Shown here in pieces: positions 1 through 10,056 of a stretch of 64,000 nt of DNA. This DNA comes from Bacteroidales bacterium. GTDB lineage: Bacteria; Bacteroidota; Bacteroidia; Bacteroidales; UBA932. Below the pieces are notes generated by a model. It worked only from the letters and a program-made list of their open reading frames with translations, had not been told where the DNA came from and searched no databases. The stretch lies in NCBI GenBank assembly GCA_024401995.1, contig JAKSJZ010000001.1, positions 41,113-105,112 on the forward strand, given 5' to 3'. Within the stretch, counting starts at the first letter, position 1. The number at the start of each line of letters is the position of its first letter. The translations under genes and the position numbers were made by a program.

Positions 1-132
1 CTTGTCGAAATGGTTCGGCTCAAGCCATCCGAAGATGGACGTTCCGCCCATCGAAGTCATCACAATCCTGTTCTTGATCTCAAGATTGCCTATCTTCCAC
101 GGGGTGAACAATGGGTCATACTTTCTGTTCAT
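1..132 (-). CDS. NADH:flavin oxidoreductase (Old Yellow Enzyme family), 5' fragment
   Basis: Only the first 44 codons lie in the window; the gene runs off the left edge. The start is the ATG at 132. The visible N-terminus contains DPLFTPWKIGNLEIKNRIVM followed by TSMGG, the classic opening of the FMN-binding TIM barrel of Old Yellow Enzyme/2-enoate reductase proteins (first strand, first helix and the NRIV motif). Members reduce activated C=C bonds, and long forms add an Fe-S and a FAD domain; which form this is cannot be seen. It begins 42 bp after the aspS stop on the same strand, so it may be co-transcribed with aspS. Substrate unknown. Confidence 0.75.
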   Translation of the reverse strand, partial: MNRKYDPLFTPWKIGNLEIKNRIVMTSMGGTSIFGWLEPNHFDK

Positions 133-174
133 ATCGGTATTGTTTCAGTGTTTTGCGGTTGTGTCGAACTGCGT

Positions 175-1908
175 TCATCCTTCCGTGCTCCTCAGGCAGA
201 GCTCGTCCATCTGAACCTTGTCTATCAGCGACGGGGAATCAATCATCACGTCACGCCCCTGGTTGTTCTTCGGGAACGCGATATAATCCCTGATTGTCTC
301 CTGCCCCCCGAAGAGGGAGCAAACCCTGTCGAAACCGAAGGCCAGCCCCCCGTGAGGCGGGGCGCCATACTTGAAGGCGTTGATTATGAATCCGAACTTG
401 TATTCGGCCTCCTCCTTCGATATGCCCAGAACTTCGAACATCCTGGACTGCATGTCGGCATTGTGGATACGGATCGAACCGCCTCCAAGTTCCGTCCCGT
501 TGAGGACGAAGTCATACGCATTGGCACACACCTTCTCCAAATCCTCCTTCCTGTCGGAACGGAAAAGAGCCTCATGCTCCGGCTTGGGAGCCGTGAACGG
601 ATGGTGCATAGCATAAAACCGTCCGTCCTCCTCGCTCCATTCGAGCAGGGGGAAATCCACCACCCACAGCGGCGCGAACACCTTGGGATCCCTCAAACCC
701 AGACGGCCGCCCATCTCGACACGAAGTACGCCGAGCTGGCCCTGTGTCCTGCGGCGGGGGCCGCAGAGAACAAGAATCAGGTCTCCAGTCGACGCTCCAA
801 GCCTCCCGGCAACTTTCGAGAGGTCTTCGGCGGAATAGAACTTGTCGATGCTGGACTTGATTCCATCGCCACCCAGCTTTATGTATATCAATCCCTTGGC
901 CCCGACCTGCGGACGCTTCACCCACTCCGTCAACTCGTCGAGCTGCTTGCGGGTGTACTCCGCCTGCCCCTTCACACATATCGCCCCCACATACTCCGCG
1001 GAGTCGAACACTCCTAAGCCGCGACCTTTCACAAGATCCGTCACCTCGTGTATCTTCATATCGAAACGGATGTCGGGCTTGTCGGAACCGTAGTTGTCCA
1101 TCGCGTCATACCAGCTCATCCTGGGCAGCGGGTCGGGAATATCCACTCCGAGCGCGTTCTTGAACATCGCCCTCATCATCCCCTCGAACATGTCAAGCAC
1201 GTCTTCCTGTTCGACAAAACTCATCTCGCAGTCTATCTGGGTGAACTCCGGCTGACGGTCGGCCCGGAGGTCCTCGTCGCGGAAGCAGCGCACGATCTGG
1301 AAATACCTGTCGTATCCCGCCACCATCAACAGCTGCTTGAAGGTCTGCGGACTTTGGGGGAGGGCGTAAAACTGGCCCGGATTCATCCTGGAAGGCACCA
1401 CGAAGTCGCGGGCGCCCTCCGGGGTACTCTTTATAAGATACGGGGTCTCTATTTCCATAAAGCCCTCCTTGTCAAGATATGTACGGACCTCCTGGGAAAG
1501 ACGGTGACGGAGAGCAAGAGCCCGCTGAAGCGGCGCACGCCTCAAATCCAGATATCTGTATTTTGCCCGGAGATCCTCTCCTCCGTCGGACACCTCCTCT
1601 ATCGTGAACGGCGGCGTCTGCGCCCTGTTGAGCACGTTGAGCTTCGACACGCTTATCTCTATGTCGCCGGTGGCCATTTTCGGATTCTTGCTCTGACGCT
1701 CGACCACCTCGCCTTCGACCTGGATGACATACTCCCTGCCCAGACCCGGGTCTCCTTCGAAAACAAGTTGTGTTATGCCGTACCTGTCGCGCAAATCGAC
1801 AAACGTCATGCTGCCAAGGCTTCTGACCTTCTGAACCCAACCGGCAAGCGTCACCTTCCGGCCTTTGTCGGAGAGCCTCAGCTCCCCGCACGTTTTTGTC
1901 CTGTACAT
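175..1908 (-). CDS. aspS: Aspartate--tRNA ligase (AspRS)
   Basis: Charges tRNA-Asp with aspartate in the cytoplasm. The protein is 577 aa, close to the usual bacterial length. It has an N-terminal OB-fold anticodon-binding domain ([20 protein letters not shown] near the start) and then the class II catalytic domain. Motif 2 is seen as [18 protein letters not shown] and motif 3 as GLAFGFDR near the C-terminus. A bacterial GAD insertion domain lies between them. The ATG at 1908 is preferred over a GTG at 1938 because it begins [10 protein letters not shown], as expected for bacterial AspRS. A promoter match at 1953-1982 would start transcription near 1946. The gene has its own promoter although it lies downstream of rsmA. 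Confidence 0.97.
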   Translation of the reverse strand: MYRTKTCGELRLSDKGRKVTLAGWVQKVRSLGSMTFVDLRDRYGITQLVFEGDPGLGREYVIQVEGEVVERQSKNPKMATGDIEISVSKLNVLNRAQTPPFTIEEVSDGGEDLRAKYRYLDLRRAPLQRALALRHRLSQEVRTYLDKEGFMEIETPYLIKSTPEGARDFVVPSRMNPGQFYALPQSPQTFKQLLMVAGYDRYFQIVRCFRDEDLRADRQPEFTQIDCEMSFVEQEDVLDMFEGMMRAMFKNALGVDIPDPLPRMSWYDAMDNYGSDKPDIRFDMKIHEVTDLVKGRGLGVFDSAEYVGAICVKGQAEYTRKQLDELTEWVKRPQVGAKGLIYIKLGGDGIKSSIDKFYSAEDLSKVAGRLGASTGDLILVLCGPRRRTQGQLGVLRVEMGGRLGLRDPKVFAPLWVVDFPLLEWSEEDGRFYAMHHPFTAPKPEHEALFRSDRKEDLEKVCANAYDFVLNGTELGGGSIRIHNADMQSRMFEVLGISKEEAEYKFGFIINAFKYGAPPHGGLAFGFDRVCSLFGGQETIRDYIAFPKNNQGRDVMIDSPSLIDKVQMDELCLRSTEG

Positions 1909-1952
1909 ATCTGTTATGTTTCCTTTTCGGGGCTCCACCCCGTTCCATTGTA

Positions 1953-1982
1953 CAAAAATAATAAATCCGGAGCGAATTCAAA
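1953..1982 (-). promoter_or_regulatory. Bacteroidota-type promoter of aspS
   Basis: Read on the minus strand: TTTG (1979-1982), 18 nt, TATTTTTG (1953-1960), matching the Bacteroidota -33/-7 consensus TTTG...TAnnTTTG. It overlaps the last codon of rsmA and lies 45 bp upstream of the aspS ATG. Confidence 0.6.
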
Positions 1983-2739
1983 GTGTTTTCGCGAGCCGTA
2001 CGAAGTCCTCCACGCCCAGATTCTCCGCCCTGAGCCCGAACACGGGATCGGTGGTCGGAGTCTCCGGGGACAGGAGCGGCTTGAGCGCATTGCGGAGCGT
2101 CTTGCGCCGCTGGTTGAAAGCCGTCTTCACCACCTGCCGGAAACGCCCCTCGTCAACGCCGAGTTCCGTGCGCGAATTGCGCCTCAGCCTTATGACGGCC
2201 GACTGCACCTTCGGCGGCGGAGAAAACGCTCCGGAACCGACCGTGAAAAGATATTCTATGTCATACCAGGCCTGAAGCAGCACGCTGAGGATCCCGTACG
2301 TCCTGCTTCCGGGCTTTTCCGCAATCCTCTCCGCCACCTCCTTCTGTACCATGCACACCACTTCGGGAATATGCTCCCGTTCGTCCAGTATCCTGAAGAA
2401 TATCTGCGAGGAGATGTTGTAGGGGAAATTGCCTATCACCCGGTAATCGCCTGCAAAAAGCAGGCGGGGGTCCAACTTCAGGAAATCCCCCTCCACAAGC
2501 CTTCCCCCTATGCCGGGGAAATGCCCCAGAAGATACTCCACCGACTCCGGGTCTATCTCTATCATCTTTGGGGACAGGTCCTCCCTGGCCAGCAGGCGAC
2601 CCGTAAGAACGCCCGTCCCCGGCCCGATTTCCAGCACGTCTCCCACCGCCTGCGGCTCCAGCGCGGCGACGATGTTCTCCGCCACCCTCTGATCTGTCAG
2701 GAAATGCTGACCCAGCGACTTCTTTGCACGAACTTCCAT
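1978..2739 (-). CDS. rsmA: 16S rRNA (adenine1518-N6/adenine1519-N6)-dimethyltransferase
   Basis: Dimethylates two adjacent adenines in the 3' hairpin of 16S rRNA late in 30S assembly (KsgA activity). The protein is 253 aa. N-terminal KKSLGQHFL is the KsgA signature. The SAM-binding loop is VLEIGPGTGVLTG (residues 35-47) and the catalytic motif IV is NFPY (residues 104-107). The ATG at 2739 is chosen; an upstream TTG at 2754 would overlap mrp. It starts 4 bp after the mrp stop, so mrp-rsmA is a likely transcription unit. The aspS promoter sits at its 3' end. Confidence 0.96.
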   Translation of the reverse strand: MEVRAKKSLGQHFLTDQRVAENIVAALEPQAVGDVLEIGPGTGVLTGRLLAREDLSPKMIEIDPESVEYLLGHFPGIGGRLVEGDFLKLDPRLLFAGDYRVIGNFPYNISSQIFFRILDEREHIPEVVCMVQKEVAERIAEKPGSRTYGILSVLLQAWYDIEYLFTVGSGAFSPPPKVQSAVIRLRRNSRTELGVDEGRFRQVVKTAFNQRRKTLRNALKPLLSPETPTTDPVFGLRAENLGVEDFVRLAKTL

Positions 2740-2743
2740 CGGC

Positions 2744-3802
2744 CTACGCGGCAAATTCCGCTATCCGCTCCGCCAGACTGCGGAACGCTTCCGCATCGGG
2801 GCCTTCTCCAAGCGCGGAGGGTGTGCCCGAATCACCGCTCTCCCTTATGCCTTGAACCAAAGGAATCTGTGCCAGCAGCGGCAGACCGAGCGAGGCGGCC
2901 ATCTCCGCACCCCCGCCGTTGCCGAAAAGGTAATATTTCTCGGCGGGATGCTCCCTGGGGGTGAACCAGGACATATTCTCCACTATGCCCAGAATGGGCT
3001 TGCGCACGTTCTCGTTTCGGAAAAGGTTGACGCCCTTCTCCACGTCCGCCAGGGCCACGGCCTGGGGCGTCGTCACTATCACGGCTCCTTCCACGGGTAT
3101 GTCCTGGACCAGACTTATGTGGATGTCCCCCGTCCCGGGAGGCATATCTATCAGCAGGTAGTCAAGTTCTCCCCAGCGGACCTGCAGAATCATCTGCTTG
3201 AGTGCGCTGCAGGCCATTGGGCCGCGCCAGATAAGGGCCTGGCCGCGCGAGGCGAAATACCCCACCGACATCCACTTGACCCCGAACTTTTCGACAGGGA
3301 GTATCAGTTCCCGGCCGTCTTCCATAACCGCCTCGGGGGCAACCCCCTCGGTCGCGGTCATCATCGGGACGGACGGGCCGTACACGTCGGCATCCGCAAG
3401 GCCGACCTTATATCCCTGCCGCGCAAGCGCACAGGCAAGATTGACGGCGACCGTGGACTTGCCGACCCCGCCCTTGCCGGAAGCGACGGCTATTATGTGG
3501 CGCACCCCCTCTATCTGGTCTGTTCCGAGTTCGTTGACGCCTTGCCGCCCCTTTTTCGGCGCATCCTTAACCCGGGTCGCGACCTTTGCTCCGGCATAAC
3601 CCGCACGGGTCAGCGCCGCACGGGTCGCACCCACAAGATATTCCGTCAACGGGTCGCGCCGCGCCGGAAACGCGAGTTCTACAAACACCGTTCCGTCCTC
3701 TTCGCCCACCGACTCAACCATACCGAGATCCACAATGCTCCTGTCCCCCTGAGCCGGATGGGTGACCGTCGCCAGAATCTCCATTATTTTTTCCTTGTCC
3801 AT
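2744..3802 (-). CDS. mrp: Mrp/ApbC-type iron-sulfur cluster carrier ATPase
   Basis: P-loop ATPase that binds and transfers Fe-S clusters to apoproteins. The protein is 352 aa, with an N-terminal MIP18 (DUF59) domain (about residues 1-95) and a ParA/MinD-like ATPase domain. The deviant Walker A is ASGKGGVGKSTVAVN, and MPPGTGD is also seen. The short linker between the domains is visible. The ATG at 3802 (or 3808, two codons earlier) is chosen because a -7 element on the minus strand, TAAATTTG at 3823-3830, would start transcription at about 3816. In-frame ATGs further upstream, reaching into the EF-G2 gene, would therefore not be transcribed. A second, free-standing MIP18 protein occurs near 45.1 kb beside sufSE. 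Confidence 0.93.
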   Translation of the reverse strand: MDKEKIMEILATVTHPAQGDRSIVDLGMVESVGEEDGTVFVELAFPARRDPLTEYLVGATRAALTRAGYAGAKVATRVKDAPKKGRQGVNELGTDQIEGVRHIIAVASGKGGVGKSTVAVNLACALARQGYKVGLADADVYGPSVPMMTATEGVAPEAVMEDGRELILPVEKFGVKWMSVGYFASRGQALIWRGPMACSALKQMILQVRWGELDYLLIDMPPGTGDIHISLVQDIPVEGAVIVTTPQAVALADVEKGVNLFRNENVRKPILGIVENMSWFTPREHPAEKYYLFGNGGGAEMAASLGLPLLAQIPLVQGIRESGDSGTPSALGEGPDAEAFRSLAERIAEFAA

Positions 3803-3868
3803 TTGCATTTGACTCTTTCGGACAAATTTACTCATTTTTGTCGTCATATCGGCGTTATCCGGTCGGGA

Positions 3869-3900
3869 TTTGCATTTTTTCACAGGAAATGATATTTTTG
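3869..3900 (+). promoter_or_regulatory. Bacteroidota-type promoter of the EF-G2-mutS unit
   Basis: TTTG (3869-3872), 20 nt, TATTTTTG (3893-3900), a full match to the Bacteroidota housekeeping promoter. It leaves a leader of about 44 nt before the ATG at 3951. It is divergent from the mrp -7 element at 3823-3830. Confidence 0.65.
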
Positions 3901-3950
3901 TAGGATACGTGTACACGGAAAAGAATATTAACTGAACAATAATCAACAAA

Positions 3951-6062
3951 ATGAAAGAGTATTCAAAACAAGACATCCGCAACGTGGTGCTTGTAGGCGC
4001 CACCAAATCCGGCAAGACTACGCTTGCAGAAGCCATGCTCTATGAAGGCAAAGTCATAGACCGTCGCGGCACGGTGGAGGACAAGAACACCGTCTCCGAC
4101 AATGACGAACTGGAAAAGCAGAACCAGCGCTCCATCTATTCCACCCCCCTTTATGCCGAATTCATGGGCAAGAAGGTGAACTTCATCGACACTCCGGGTG
4201 CCGACGACTTCATCGGCGGGGCCTATTCGGCCTTCCGGGTCTGTGACTGCGGAATTCTGGTGGTCAACGCCCAGCAGGGCGTCGAGGTTGGCACGCAGGC
4301 ATTCGCCCGCAGGGCCGAGGATATCAAGTTTCCGATGATTCTTGCCGTCAACCAGCTTGACGCGGAAAAGGCGGACTGGGATGTCGTGCAGGCGTCACTG
4401 AAGGAGAACTTCGGCGGCAAGATCATCAACGTGCAGTTCCCCGTCAACGCCGGGACCGGTTTTGACGGCTTCGTGGACGTGCTGATGAACAAATACTACC
4501 ACTTCAAGGATGCCAACGGCACAAGGGAGGACCTCGAAATTCCCGCCGAATATGCGGCTATGGCCGAAGAATACCGTCAGGCCCTGATCGAAAAGGCCGC
4601 CGAATATGACGACGCCCTTATGGAGAAGTTCTTCGAGGTCGGGGAGCTCACCGAGGACGAGATCCGCGCCGGTCTTGCAAAAGGCATCAAGGACGCTCAG
4701 GTTTATCCCGTATTCTGCGTGTCGGCGAAGAAGGACATCGGCGTGAAGAGACTTCTGGAGTTCACCAAGAACGTCTGCCCTGTCCCCGACAACAAGGAGG
4801 ACGGTCCCGCATCGCTCTTCATATACAAGAACGACGTCGAGCCGCATCTTGGAGAAGTGTCCTACTTCAAGGTCATGAGCGGCACGATTACCGCCGGAAT
4901 GGACCTCGAGGACCCCGTGTCCGGCAACAAGGAGCGCCTGTCCGCCATCTATGCGGTGGCCGGGACCAAGAAGGAGAGCGTCACCTGCCTCAAGGCGGGC
5001 GACCTCGGCTGCGCCGTCAAGCTCAAGAACAGCCGGTCGGACACAACCCTGTCCGCTCCCGGTTCGGGCATCACCTATGACAAAATCAAGTATCCGGAGC
5101 CCAAGTACCGCTGCGCCATCAAGGCCAAGGTCCAGCAGGAGGACCAGAAGCTCGGCGACGCCCTCAAGAAGATTGCCGCCACTGACCCCACCACGATTGT
5201 GGAATACTCGAAGGAGCTTCGCCAGACCATTCTGAGCGGCAACGGAGAGCAGCACATCAATATCATCAAGTGGCGTCTTGTCAACGAATTCGGGGTTGAC
5301 GTGGAACTCTTTGCCCCGAAGGTGCCTTACCGCGAGACCATCACAAAGGTGGCCTGTGCACAGTACCGCCACAAGAAACAGTCCGGCGGCGCCGGTCAGT
5401 TCGGCGAGGTTCACCTCCTGGTATGTCCTGCCGAAGGGGAGCTGAACACGAAGTTCAAGATTGACGGGAAGGATACCCAGCTCAACGTAAAGACCCAGGA
5501 CATCACCGAACTGGAGTGGGGAGGCAAGCTCGAGTTCTACAACTGCGTCGTTGGCGGCGCCATCGACCTCGGATTCATGCCCGCCATCCTCAAGGGTATC
5601 AAGGAGAAGATGAGCGAAGGCCCTCTTACGGGTTCCTATGCCCGCGATATCCGGGTGTTCGTCTATGACGGCAAGATGCATCCGGTTGATTCGAAGGAAA
5701 TCGCGTTCATAATTGCCGGACGCAACGCCTTCAAGGAGGCTTTCCGCAACGCCGGCCCGAAGATTCTCGAACCCATCTATGACGTGGAGGTGATGACCCC
5801 CGCCGAATATCAGGGCGCGGTTATGTCCGACCTTCAGAACCGCCGCGGCATTCTTGGAGACCTCGGAGCAGACAAGGGATTCTCGATTCTCAAGGCCAGG
5901 GTTCCCCTCGCGGAACTCTACCGGTACTCCACAATCCTGAGTTCCCTCACTTCCGGGGCCGCTACGTTCTCAATGAAGTTTGCCGACTACCAGCCTGTTC
6001 CGGGCGACGTTCAGACCAAGCTTCTTGCTGATTACGCAGCTGCGGAGGAAGAGGACGAATAA
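3951..6062 (+). CDS. fusA2: EF-G2-like translocation factor with impaired GTPase motifs
   Basis: Elongation factor G paralog of 703 aa with the complete EF-G domain order: G domain, domain II, and domains III-V including an intact domain IV/V region. The nucleotide-binding motifs depart from true EF-G. The P-loop is GATKSGKTT (residues 16-24). The switch II DTPGH is DTPGA, so the catalytic histidine is Ala84. The base-recognition NKxD is NQLD (134-137). The switch I region reads QRSIYST in place of RGITI. Bacteroides encodes an EF-G paralog (EF-G2) reported to support translation and gut colonisation without GTPase activity; this gene fits that type, but the assignment is by inspection. It is followed after 18 bp by mutS and has its own promoter. 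Confidence 0.88.
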   Translation: MKEYSKQDIRNVVLVGATKSGKTTLAEAMLYEGKVIDRRGTVEDKNTVSDNDELEKQNQRSIYSTPLYAEFMGKKVNFIDTPGADDFIGGAYSAFRVCDCGILVVNAQQGVEVGTQAFARRAEDIKFPMILAVNQLDAEKADWDVVQASLKENFGGKIINVQFPVNAGTGFDGFVDVLMNKYYHFKDANGTREDLEIPAEYAAMAEEYRQALIEKAAEYDDALMEKFFEVGELTEDEIRAGLAKGIKDAQVYPVFCVSAKKDIGVKRLLEFTKNVCPVPDNKEDGPASLFIYKNDVEPHLGEVSYFKVMSGTITAGMDLEDPVSGNKERLSAIYAVAGTKKESVTCLKAGDLGCAVKLKNSRSDTTLSAPGSGITYDKIKYPEPKYRCAIKAKVQQEDQKLGDALKKIAATDPTTIVEYSKELRQTILSGNGEQHINIIKWRLVNEFGVDVELFAPKVPYRETITKVACAQYRHKKQSGGAGQFGEVHLLVCPAEGELNTKFKIDGKDTQLNVKTQDITELEWGGKLEFYNCVVGGAIDLGFMPAILKGIKEKMSEGPLTGSYARDIRVFVYDGKMHPVDSKEIAFIIAGRNAFKEAFRNAGPKILEPIYDVEVMTPAEYQGAVMSDLQNRRGILGDLGADKGFSILKARVPLAELYRYSTILSSLTSGAATFSMKFADYQPVPGDVQTKLLADYAAAEEEDE

Positions 6063-6080
6063 CACGGGAGGACTTCGCGC

Positions 6081-8699
6081 GTGGCACGCCAGGTGGAAGA
6101 CACCCCTTTGTTGAAACAGTACTTTTCAATAAAGGCCCAGTATCCGGAAGCTATTCTGCTCTACAGGGTAGGGGACTTCTATGAAACATATTCCGACGAC
6201 GCCCTGCTGGCCAGCAGGGTGCTCGGTCTTGTCCTGACCAAAAGAAGCAACGGTCAGGGCCGGGAGCCTGTCGCGATGGCAGGATTCCCCCATCACGCAA
6301 TAGAACAGTACCTCCAGAAGCTTGTCCGCGCGAAATACAAGGTCGCAATCTGCGATCAGCTCGAAGACCCGAAGCTCATCCAAAGCAAGCTCGTCAAGCG
6401 GGGCATAACCGAAATCCTCACTCCCGGCGTCGCCTTCGGAGAGAACCTTCTTGACCAGAAGGAGTACAACTTCCTGGCCGGCGTCACTCTTGACGGCCCC
6501 GATTGCGGGGTGGCATTCCTGGACGCGTCAACCGGACATTTCCAGGTGGCGGAAGGCTCGCGGGAATATATCTTCTCGCTGATTTCAAGCATGCAGCCGA
6601 AGGAGATTGTGGTCAGACGCGAAGACAGCCGTTTCGCAAAGGAGAAATGGAGCGGAACGTACATCTCCACCATCGACGACTGGGCCTTCGTGTATGAGTC
6701 GGCCCGGGAGAAGCTCTGTTCGCAGCTCGGCGTGAAAAACCTCAAGGGTTTCGGCGTGGAGATTTTTCCTTTGGCCGTATGTTCCGCAGGAGCGCTTATC
6801 CATTATCTCGAGCAGACCTGCCATACGGGGCTCGGCAATATATGCAGCATCTCCCGCATCGACGAAGGAAAGTTCGTGTGGATGGACAGGTTCACCTTCC
6901 GCAATCTTGAGGTGTTCCACAGCACAAGCGCCGAAGACGGCGTGGCGCTGGTCGACGTGATCGACCGTTGCTGTTCGCCGATGGGTGCACGCCTGCTGCG
7001 GCAATGGCTTTCGATGCCCATTATGGATATCGAAGAACTGAACCGCCGCTATGACTGCGTCCAATTTTTCGTGGATAACGAGGAGGCGCTGGACGAACTT
7101 CGGGGGTGCATTTCCGAAATCGGCGATCTTGAGAGAATCATCTCCAGGGTGGCGACCGGCCGTGTCTCTCCCCGCGAGGTCTCCCATCTGGGCCGCAGCC
7201 TGTCAAAGATAAAGCCGCTGCTGGGCATCTGCTCCTCCACGGGCGTGGAAGCCCTGGACTCTCTTTCCGGCCAGCTTACCGACAACGAGGAGCTTGTGAC
7301 GCTCATACAGACCACCCTCGGCGAATCTCCGGCGCCCCAGATCGGAAAGGGGGACGTGATTGCCCCGGGCATAAACAAGGAACTCGACGACCTCCGTTCC
7401 ATCTCGCGCGGCGGCAAGGACTACCTTATACAGATGCAGCAGCGGGAATGCGAAAAAACAGGCATCAACAGCCTGAAAATAGGCTACAACAATGTCTTCG
7501 GATATTATTTCGAGGTGCGCAACACCTACCGCGACGCCGTCCCGTCCGACTGGATACGGAAGCAGACCCTGGTCAACGCGGAACGTTACATCACCGAAGA
7601 ACTGAAAGACTACGAGCAGCGCATCCTGTCAGCGGAGGGCAATATCTATGAGATCGAGTCCCGGCTGTTCGCGGAACTTGTGTCCTCTATCCAGAAGAGC
7701 CTTGCCCGGATTCAGCAGAACTGCCGTATCATTTCGAAAATCGATGTCCTGCAAAGTTTTGCGCTGCAGGCTGTCGAAAGGTCTTACTGCCGGCCGGTCG
7801 TGGACAGGTCCGACAGCATTGACATCAGGGGCGGGCGTCATCCGGTCATAGAAACAAGGATGCCGGACGGGGAGGAATACGTGCCCAACGACCTGTCCAT
7901 GGGGAGCAACAGCACCCAGATAATGATTCTGACCGGCCCCAATATGGCCGGAAAGTCCGCCCTGCTCAGGCAGAGCGCCCTGATTGTGCTGATGGCCCAG
8001 TGCGGCTCGTTTGTTCCGGCCACCTCCGCCCGATTCGGCTATTTCGACAAGATTTTCACCCGGGTCGGAGCGACGGACAACATCTCCCGCGGCGAATCCA
8101 CGTTCATGGTGGAGATGATCGAGACCGCCACAATAATGCACAACCTGTCGCAGCGTTCCCTGGTCCTGCTGGACGAGATAGGACGCGGAACCTCAACTTA
8201 CGACGGGATGTCGATAGCGCGCGCAATTGTCGAATATATCCACAAATACGGCCGCGGGGCGAAAACCCTTTTCGCTACGCATTACCACGAACTCAACGAT
8301 CTCGAGAAACGCCTTGCACGCGTGAAGAACTACCACATCGCCGTCAAGGAAGACGGACACAACGTGATTTTCCTCCGCAAACTCGAGGAAGGTGGAGTGG
8401 CCCACAGTTTCGGCCTGCACGTGGCCCGGATGGCGGGAATGCCCAAGGAGGTCCTGGACTTTGCGGAACGCACCCTGCACGACCTCGAAAAGAAGGAGCT
8501 CAGCATCAAGGCCGTGAGCGAGAAAGGCCGCGTCGAGGATGACGGAAGCGTACAGTTGTCTTTCTTCCAGCTGCAGGACCCGCTGCTCGGTTCGCTGAAA
8601 GACAGGCTCGATGCCGCAGACCTTGACAATATGACCCCGCTTCAGGCTTTTGACCTGCTCAGGAAACTCAAGGAGGAGATGGGGCTTGACCCTACTTGA
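6081..8699 (+). CDS. mutS: DNA mismatch repair protein MutS
   Basis: Recognises base mismatches and small loops and starts mismatch repair with MutL. The protein is 872 aa. The mismatch-contacting Phe-x-Glu is F33-Y34-E35 in GDFYETYSDD. The ATPase has Walker A GPNMAGKS (619-626) and Walker B LVLLDEIGRGTST. The C-terminal helix-turn-helix region is present. Translation starts at a GTG, supported by GGGAGG 9 nt upstream and by alignment of VEDTPLLKQYF with the usual MutS N-terminus. The stop codon overlaps the convergent transporter gene by 8 bp. It probably shares the EF-G2 promoter. Confidence 0.97.
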   Translation: MARQVEDTPLLKQYFSIKAQYPEAILLYRVGDFYETYSDDALLASRVLGLVLTKRSNGQGREPVAMAGFPHHAIEQYLQKLVRAKYKVAICDQLEDPKLIQSKLVKRGITEILTPGVAFGENLLDQKEYNFLAGVTLDGPDCGVAFLDASTGHFQVAEGSREYIFSLISSMQPKEIVVRREDSRFAKEKWSGTYISTIDDWAFVYESAREKLCSQLGVKNLKGFGVEIFPLAVCSAGALIHYLEQTCHTGLGNICSISRIDEGKFVWMDRFTFRNLEVFHSTSAEDGVALVDVIDRCCSPMGARLLRQWLSMPIMDIEELNRRYDCVQFFVDNEEALDELRGCISEIGDLERIISRVATGRVSPREVSHLGRSLSKIKPLLGICSSTGVEALDSLSGQLTDNEELVTLIQTTLGESPAPQIGKGDVIAPGINKELDDLRSISRGGKDYLIQMQQRECEKTGINSLKIGYNNVFGYYFEVRNTYRDAVPSDWIRKQTLVNAERYITEELKDYEQRILSAEGNIYEIESRLFAELVSSIQKSLARIQQNCRIISKIDVLQSFALQAVERSYCRPVVDRSDSIDIRGGRHPVIETRMPDGEEYVPNDLSMGSNSTQIMILTGPNMAGKSALLRQSALIVLMAQCGSFVPATSARFGYFDKIFTRVGATDNISRGESTFMVEMIETATIMHNLSQRSLVLLDEIGRGTSTYDGMSIARAIVEYIHKYGRGAKTLFATHYHELNDLEKRLARVKNYHIAVKEDGHNVIFLRKLEEGGVAHSFGLHVARMAGMPKEVLDFAERTLHDLEKKELSIKAVSEKGRVEDDGSVQLSFFQLQDPLLGSLKDRLDAADLDNMTPLQAFDLLRKLKEEMGLDPT

Positions 8700-10056
8700 A
8701 AAAGTTCGCGAGGAACACCACCGTTATTCCTACGGGGGCGATATATTTCACGACGAAATAGAAGACATTGAACACCACGACCCCTGCCCGGTTCGTGCCG
8801 GAATTGGTGAACTCATCCCTTACGTCCTCCTTCTTCATCACCCACCCGGTAAACAGGGCCACCGCCAGCGCCCCTATAATCATCAGGTAGTTGGACGAAA
8901 GCTCGTTGCAGATGTCGAAAATACTGTGGTTGAAGAGCCGGATGTCGGAAAGGACGCCGAAAGACAGGGAGCAGACTCCGCCCAGAATGGCCATTGCCAG
9001 AAAAAGAACCAGCGCGGCGCGTCCGCGTGTGAAATGCCTGTGTGACACCAGGTGCTCGGCACACACCTCGAAAAGAGAAATCGAAGACGTAAGCGCCGCC
9101 ATGAAAATCGCAAGGAAGAATATTGTCGCTACGATACGGCTGACAACCGGAGATCCCAGATGCTGTCCGAGGGATGAGAAAATATACGGGAAAGTCTCGA
9201 ACACGAGGGACGGTCCGCTTGACGGGGCGATTCCCACGGAAAACACTGCCGGCATAATGGCAAGACCCGCAAGAATGGCAAAGCCCGAATCGAAGAGACA
9301 GGTCAGGAAGCCGGAGGAAACGATACCGGTATCCTTCTTCATATAAGATGCATAAACTATGACACCTCCCACGCCGAGGGACATCGAAAGGAAGGACTGC
9401 CCCAGCGCATCCGCCACTGCGCCGGCCGTGAGTTTCGAAAAATCCGGCTTCAGAAGATACCGTACACCTTCCGCGCTGCCGGGCAGCATTACCGAATACA
9501 CGGCAACTATCACCATAAGGACGAACAGGAGCGGTGTCATCACTTTCGTAACCTTTTCTATGCCATTCTTGACACCAAGCACACATATGCCCGCAGTCAT
9601 CCCGAGAAACACGAGGTGCGTGCATATGGGGCGCCAGACATCGGACGCGTAACCGTTGAACACGCCGGAAGAAGCCGCCGCGTTGTCGGCGTGGAATCCG
9701 AACATGGACGCCTGGACCAAATACTCAAGCGACCAACCTCCTATCACGCTGTAATAGGAGTTGATGATGAAACAGGACAACACCGCCAGAATCCCGAAAA
9801 AGTTCCACCGCGTCCCCGGAGCCAGCGTGGTATATGCCACATATGCTCCGGCTCGCGCCCTGCGCCCTATCACCGTTTCACAGCAAAGGACCGGAAACGA
9901 CAAAACCAGGGAAAATATCAGGTAAATCACTATGAACGCGGCCCCGCCGGATTCTCCGACCACATACGGAAAACGCCAGATATTCCCCAGGCCTATCGCC
10001 GACCCGGCAAGCGCCATAATAAAGGCGAATTTACCGCCAAAATTCTCTCTTTTCAT
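8692..10056 (-). CDS. Sodium-dependent transporter (NSS/SNF family)
   Basis: Inner-membrane symporter of 454 aa that would use the Na+ gradient to import an amino acid-like solute. The N-terminus ALAGSAIGLGNIWRFPYVVG is the signature of TM1 in the neurotransmitter:sodium symporter family (LeuT fold). About eleven to twelve hydrophobic segments follow. The substrate cannot be read from the sequence. It is the last gene of a minus-strand cluster: its ATG overlaps the folA stop by 4 bp, so it is probably translationally coupled to folate/thymidylate genes, an association with no obvious biochemical reason. Confidence 0.9.
   Translation of the reverse strand: MKRENFGGKFAFIMALAGSAIGLGNIWRFPYVVGESGGAAFIVIYLIFSLVLSFPVLCCETVIGRRARAGAYVAYTTLAPGTRWNFFGILAVLSCFIINSYYSVIGGWSLEYLVQASMFGFHADNAAASSGVFNGYASDVWRPICTHLVFLGMTAGICVLGVKNGIEKVTKVMTPLLFVLMVIVAVYSVMLPGSAEGVRYLLKPDFSKLTAGAVADALGQSFLSMSLGVGGVIVYASYMKKDTGIVSSGFLTCLFDSGFAILAGLAIMPAVFSVGIAPSSGPSLVFETFPYIFSSLGQHLGSPVVSRIVATIFFLAIFMAALTSSISLFEVCAEHLVSHRHFTRGRAALVLFLAMAILGGVCSLSFGVLSDIRLFNHSIFDICNELSSNYLMIIGALAVALFTGWVMKKEDVRDEFTNSGTNRAGVVVFNVFYFVVKYIAPVGITVVFLANFFK

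Noticed and set aside
1048-2964. Long plus-strand open frame across aspS and rsmA
   Set aside because: Antisense to two clear genes and spanning their intergenic promoter; no domain seen.
3803-4036. Longer Mrp start upstream, into the EF-G2 gene
   Set aside because: It would lie upstream of the mrp -7 element and overlap the divergent EF-G2 promoter and gene; the added residues do not look like Mrp.
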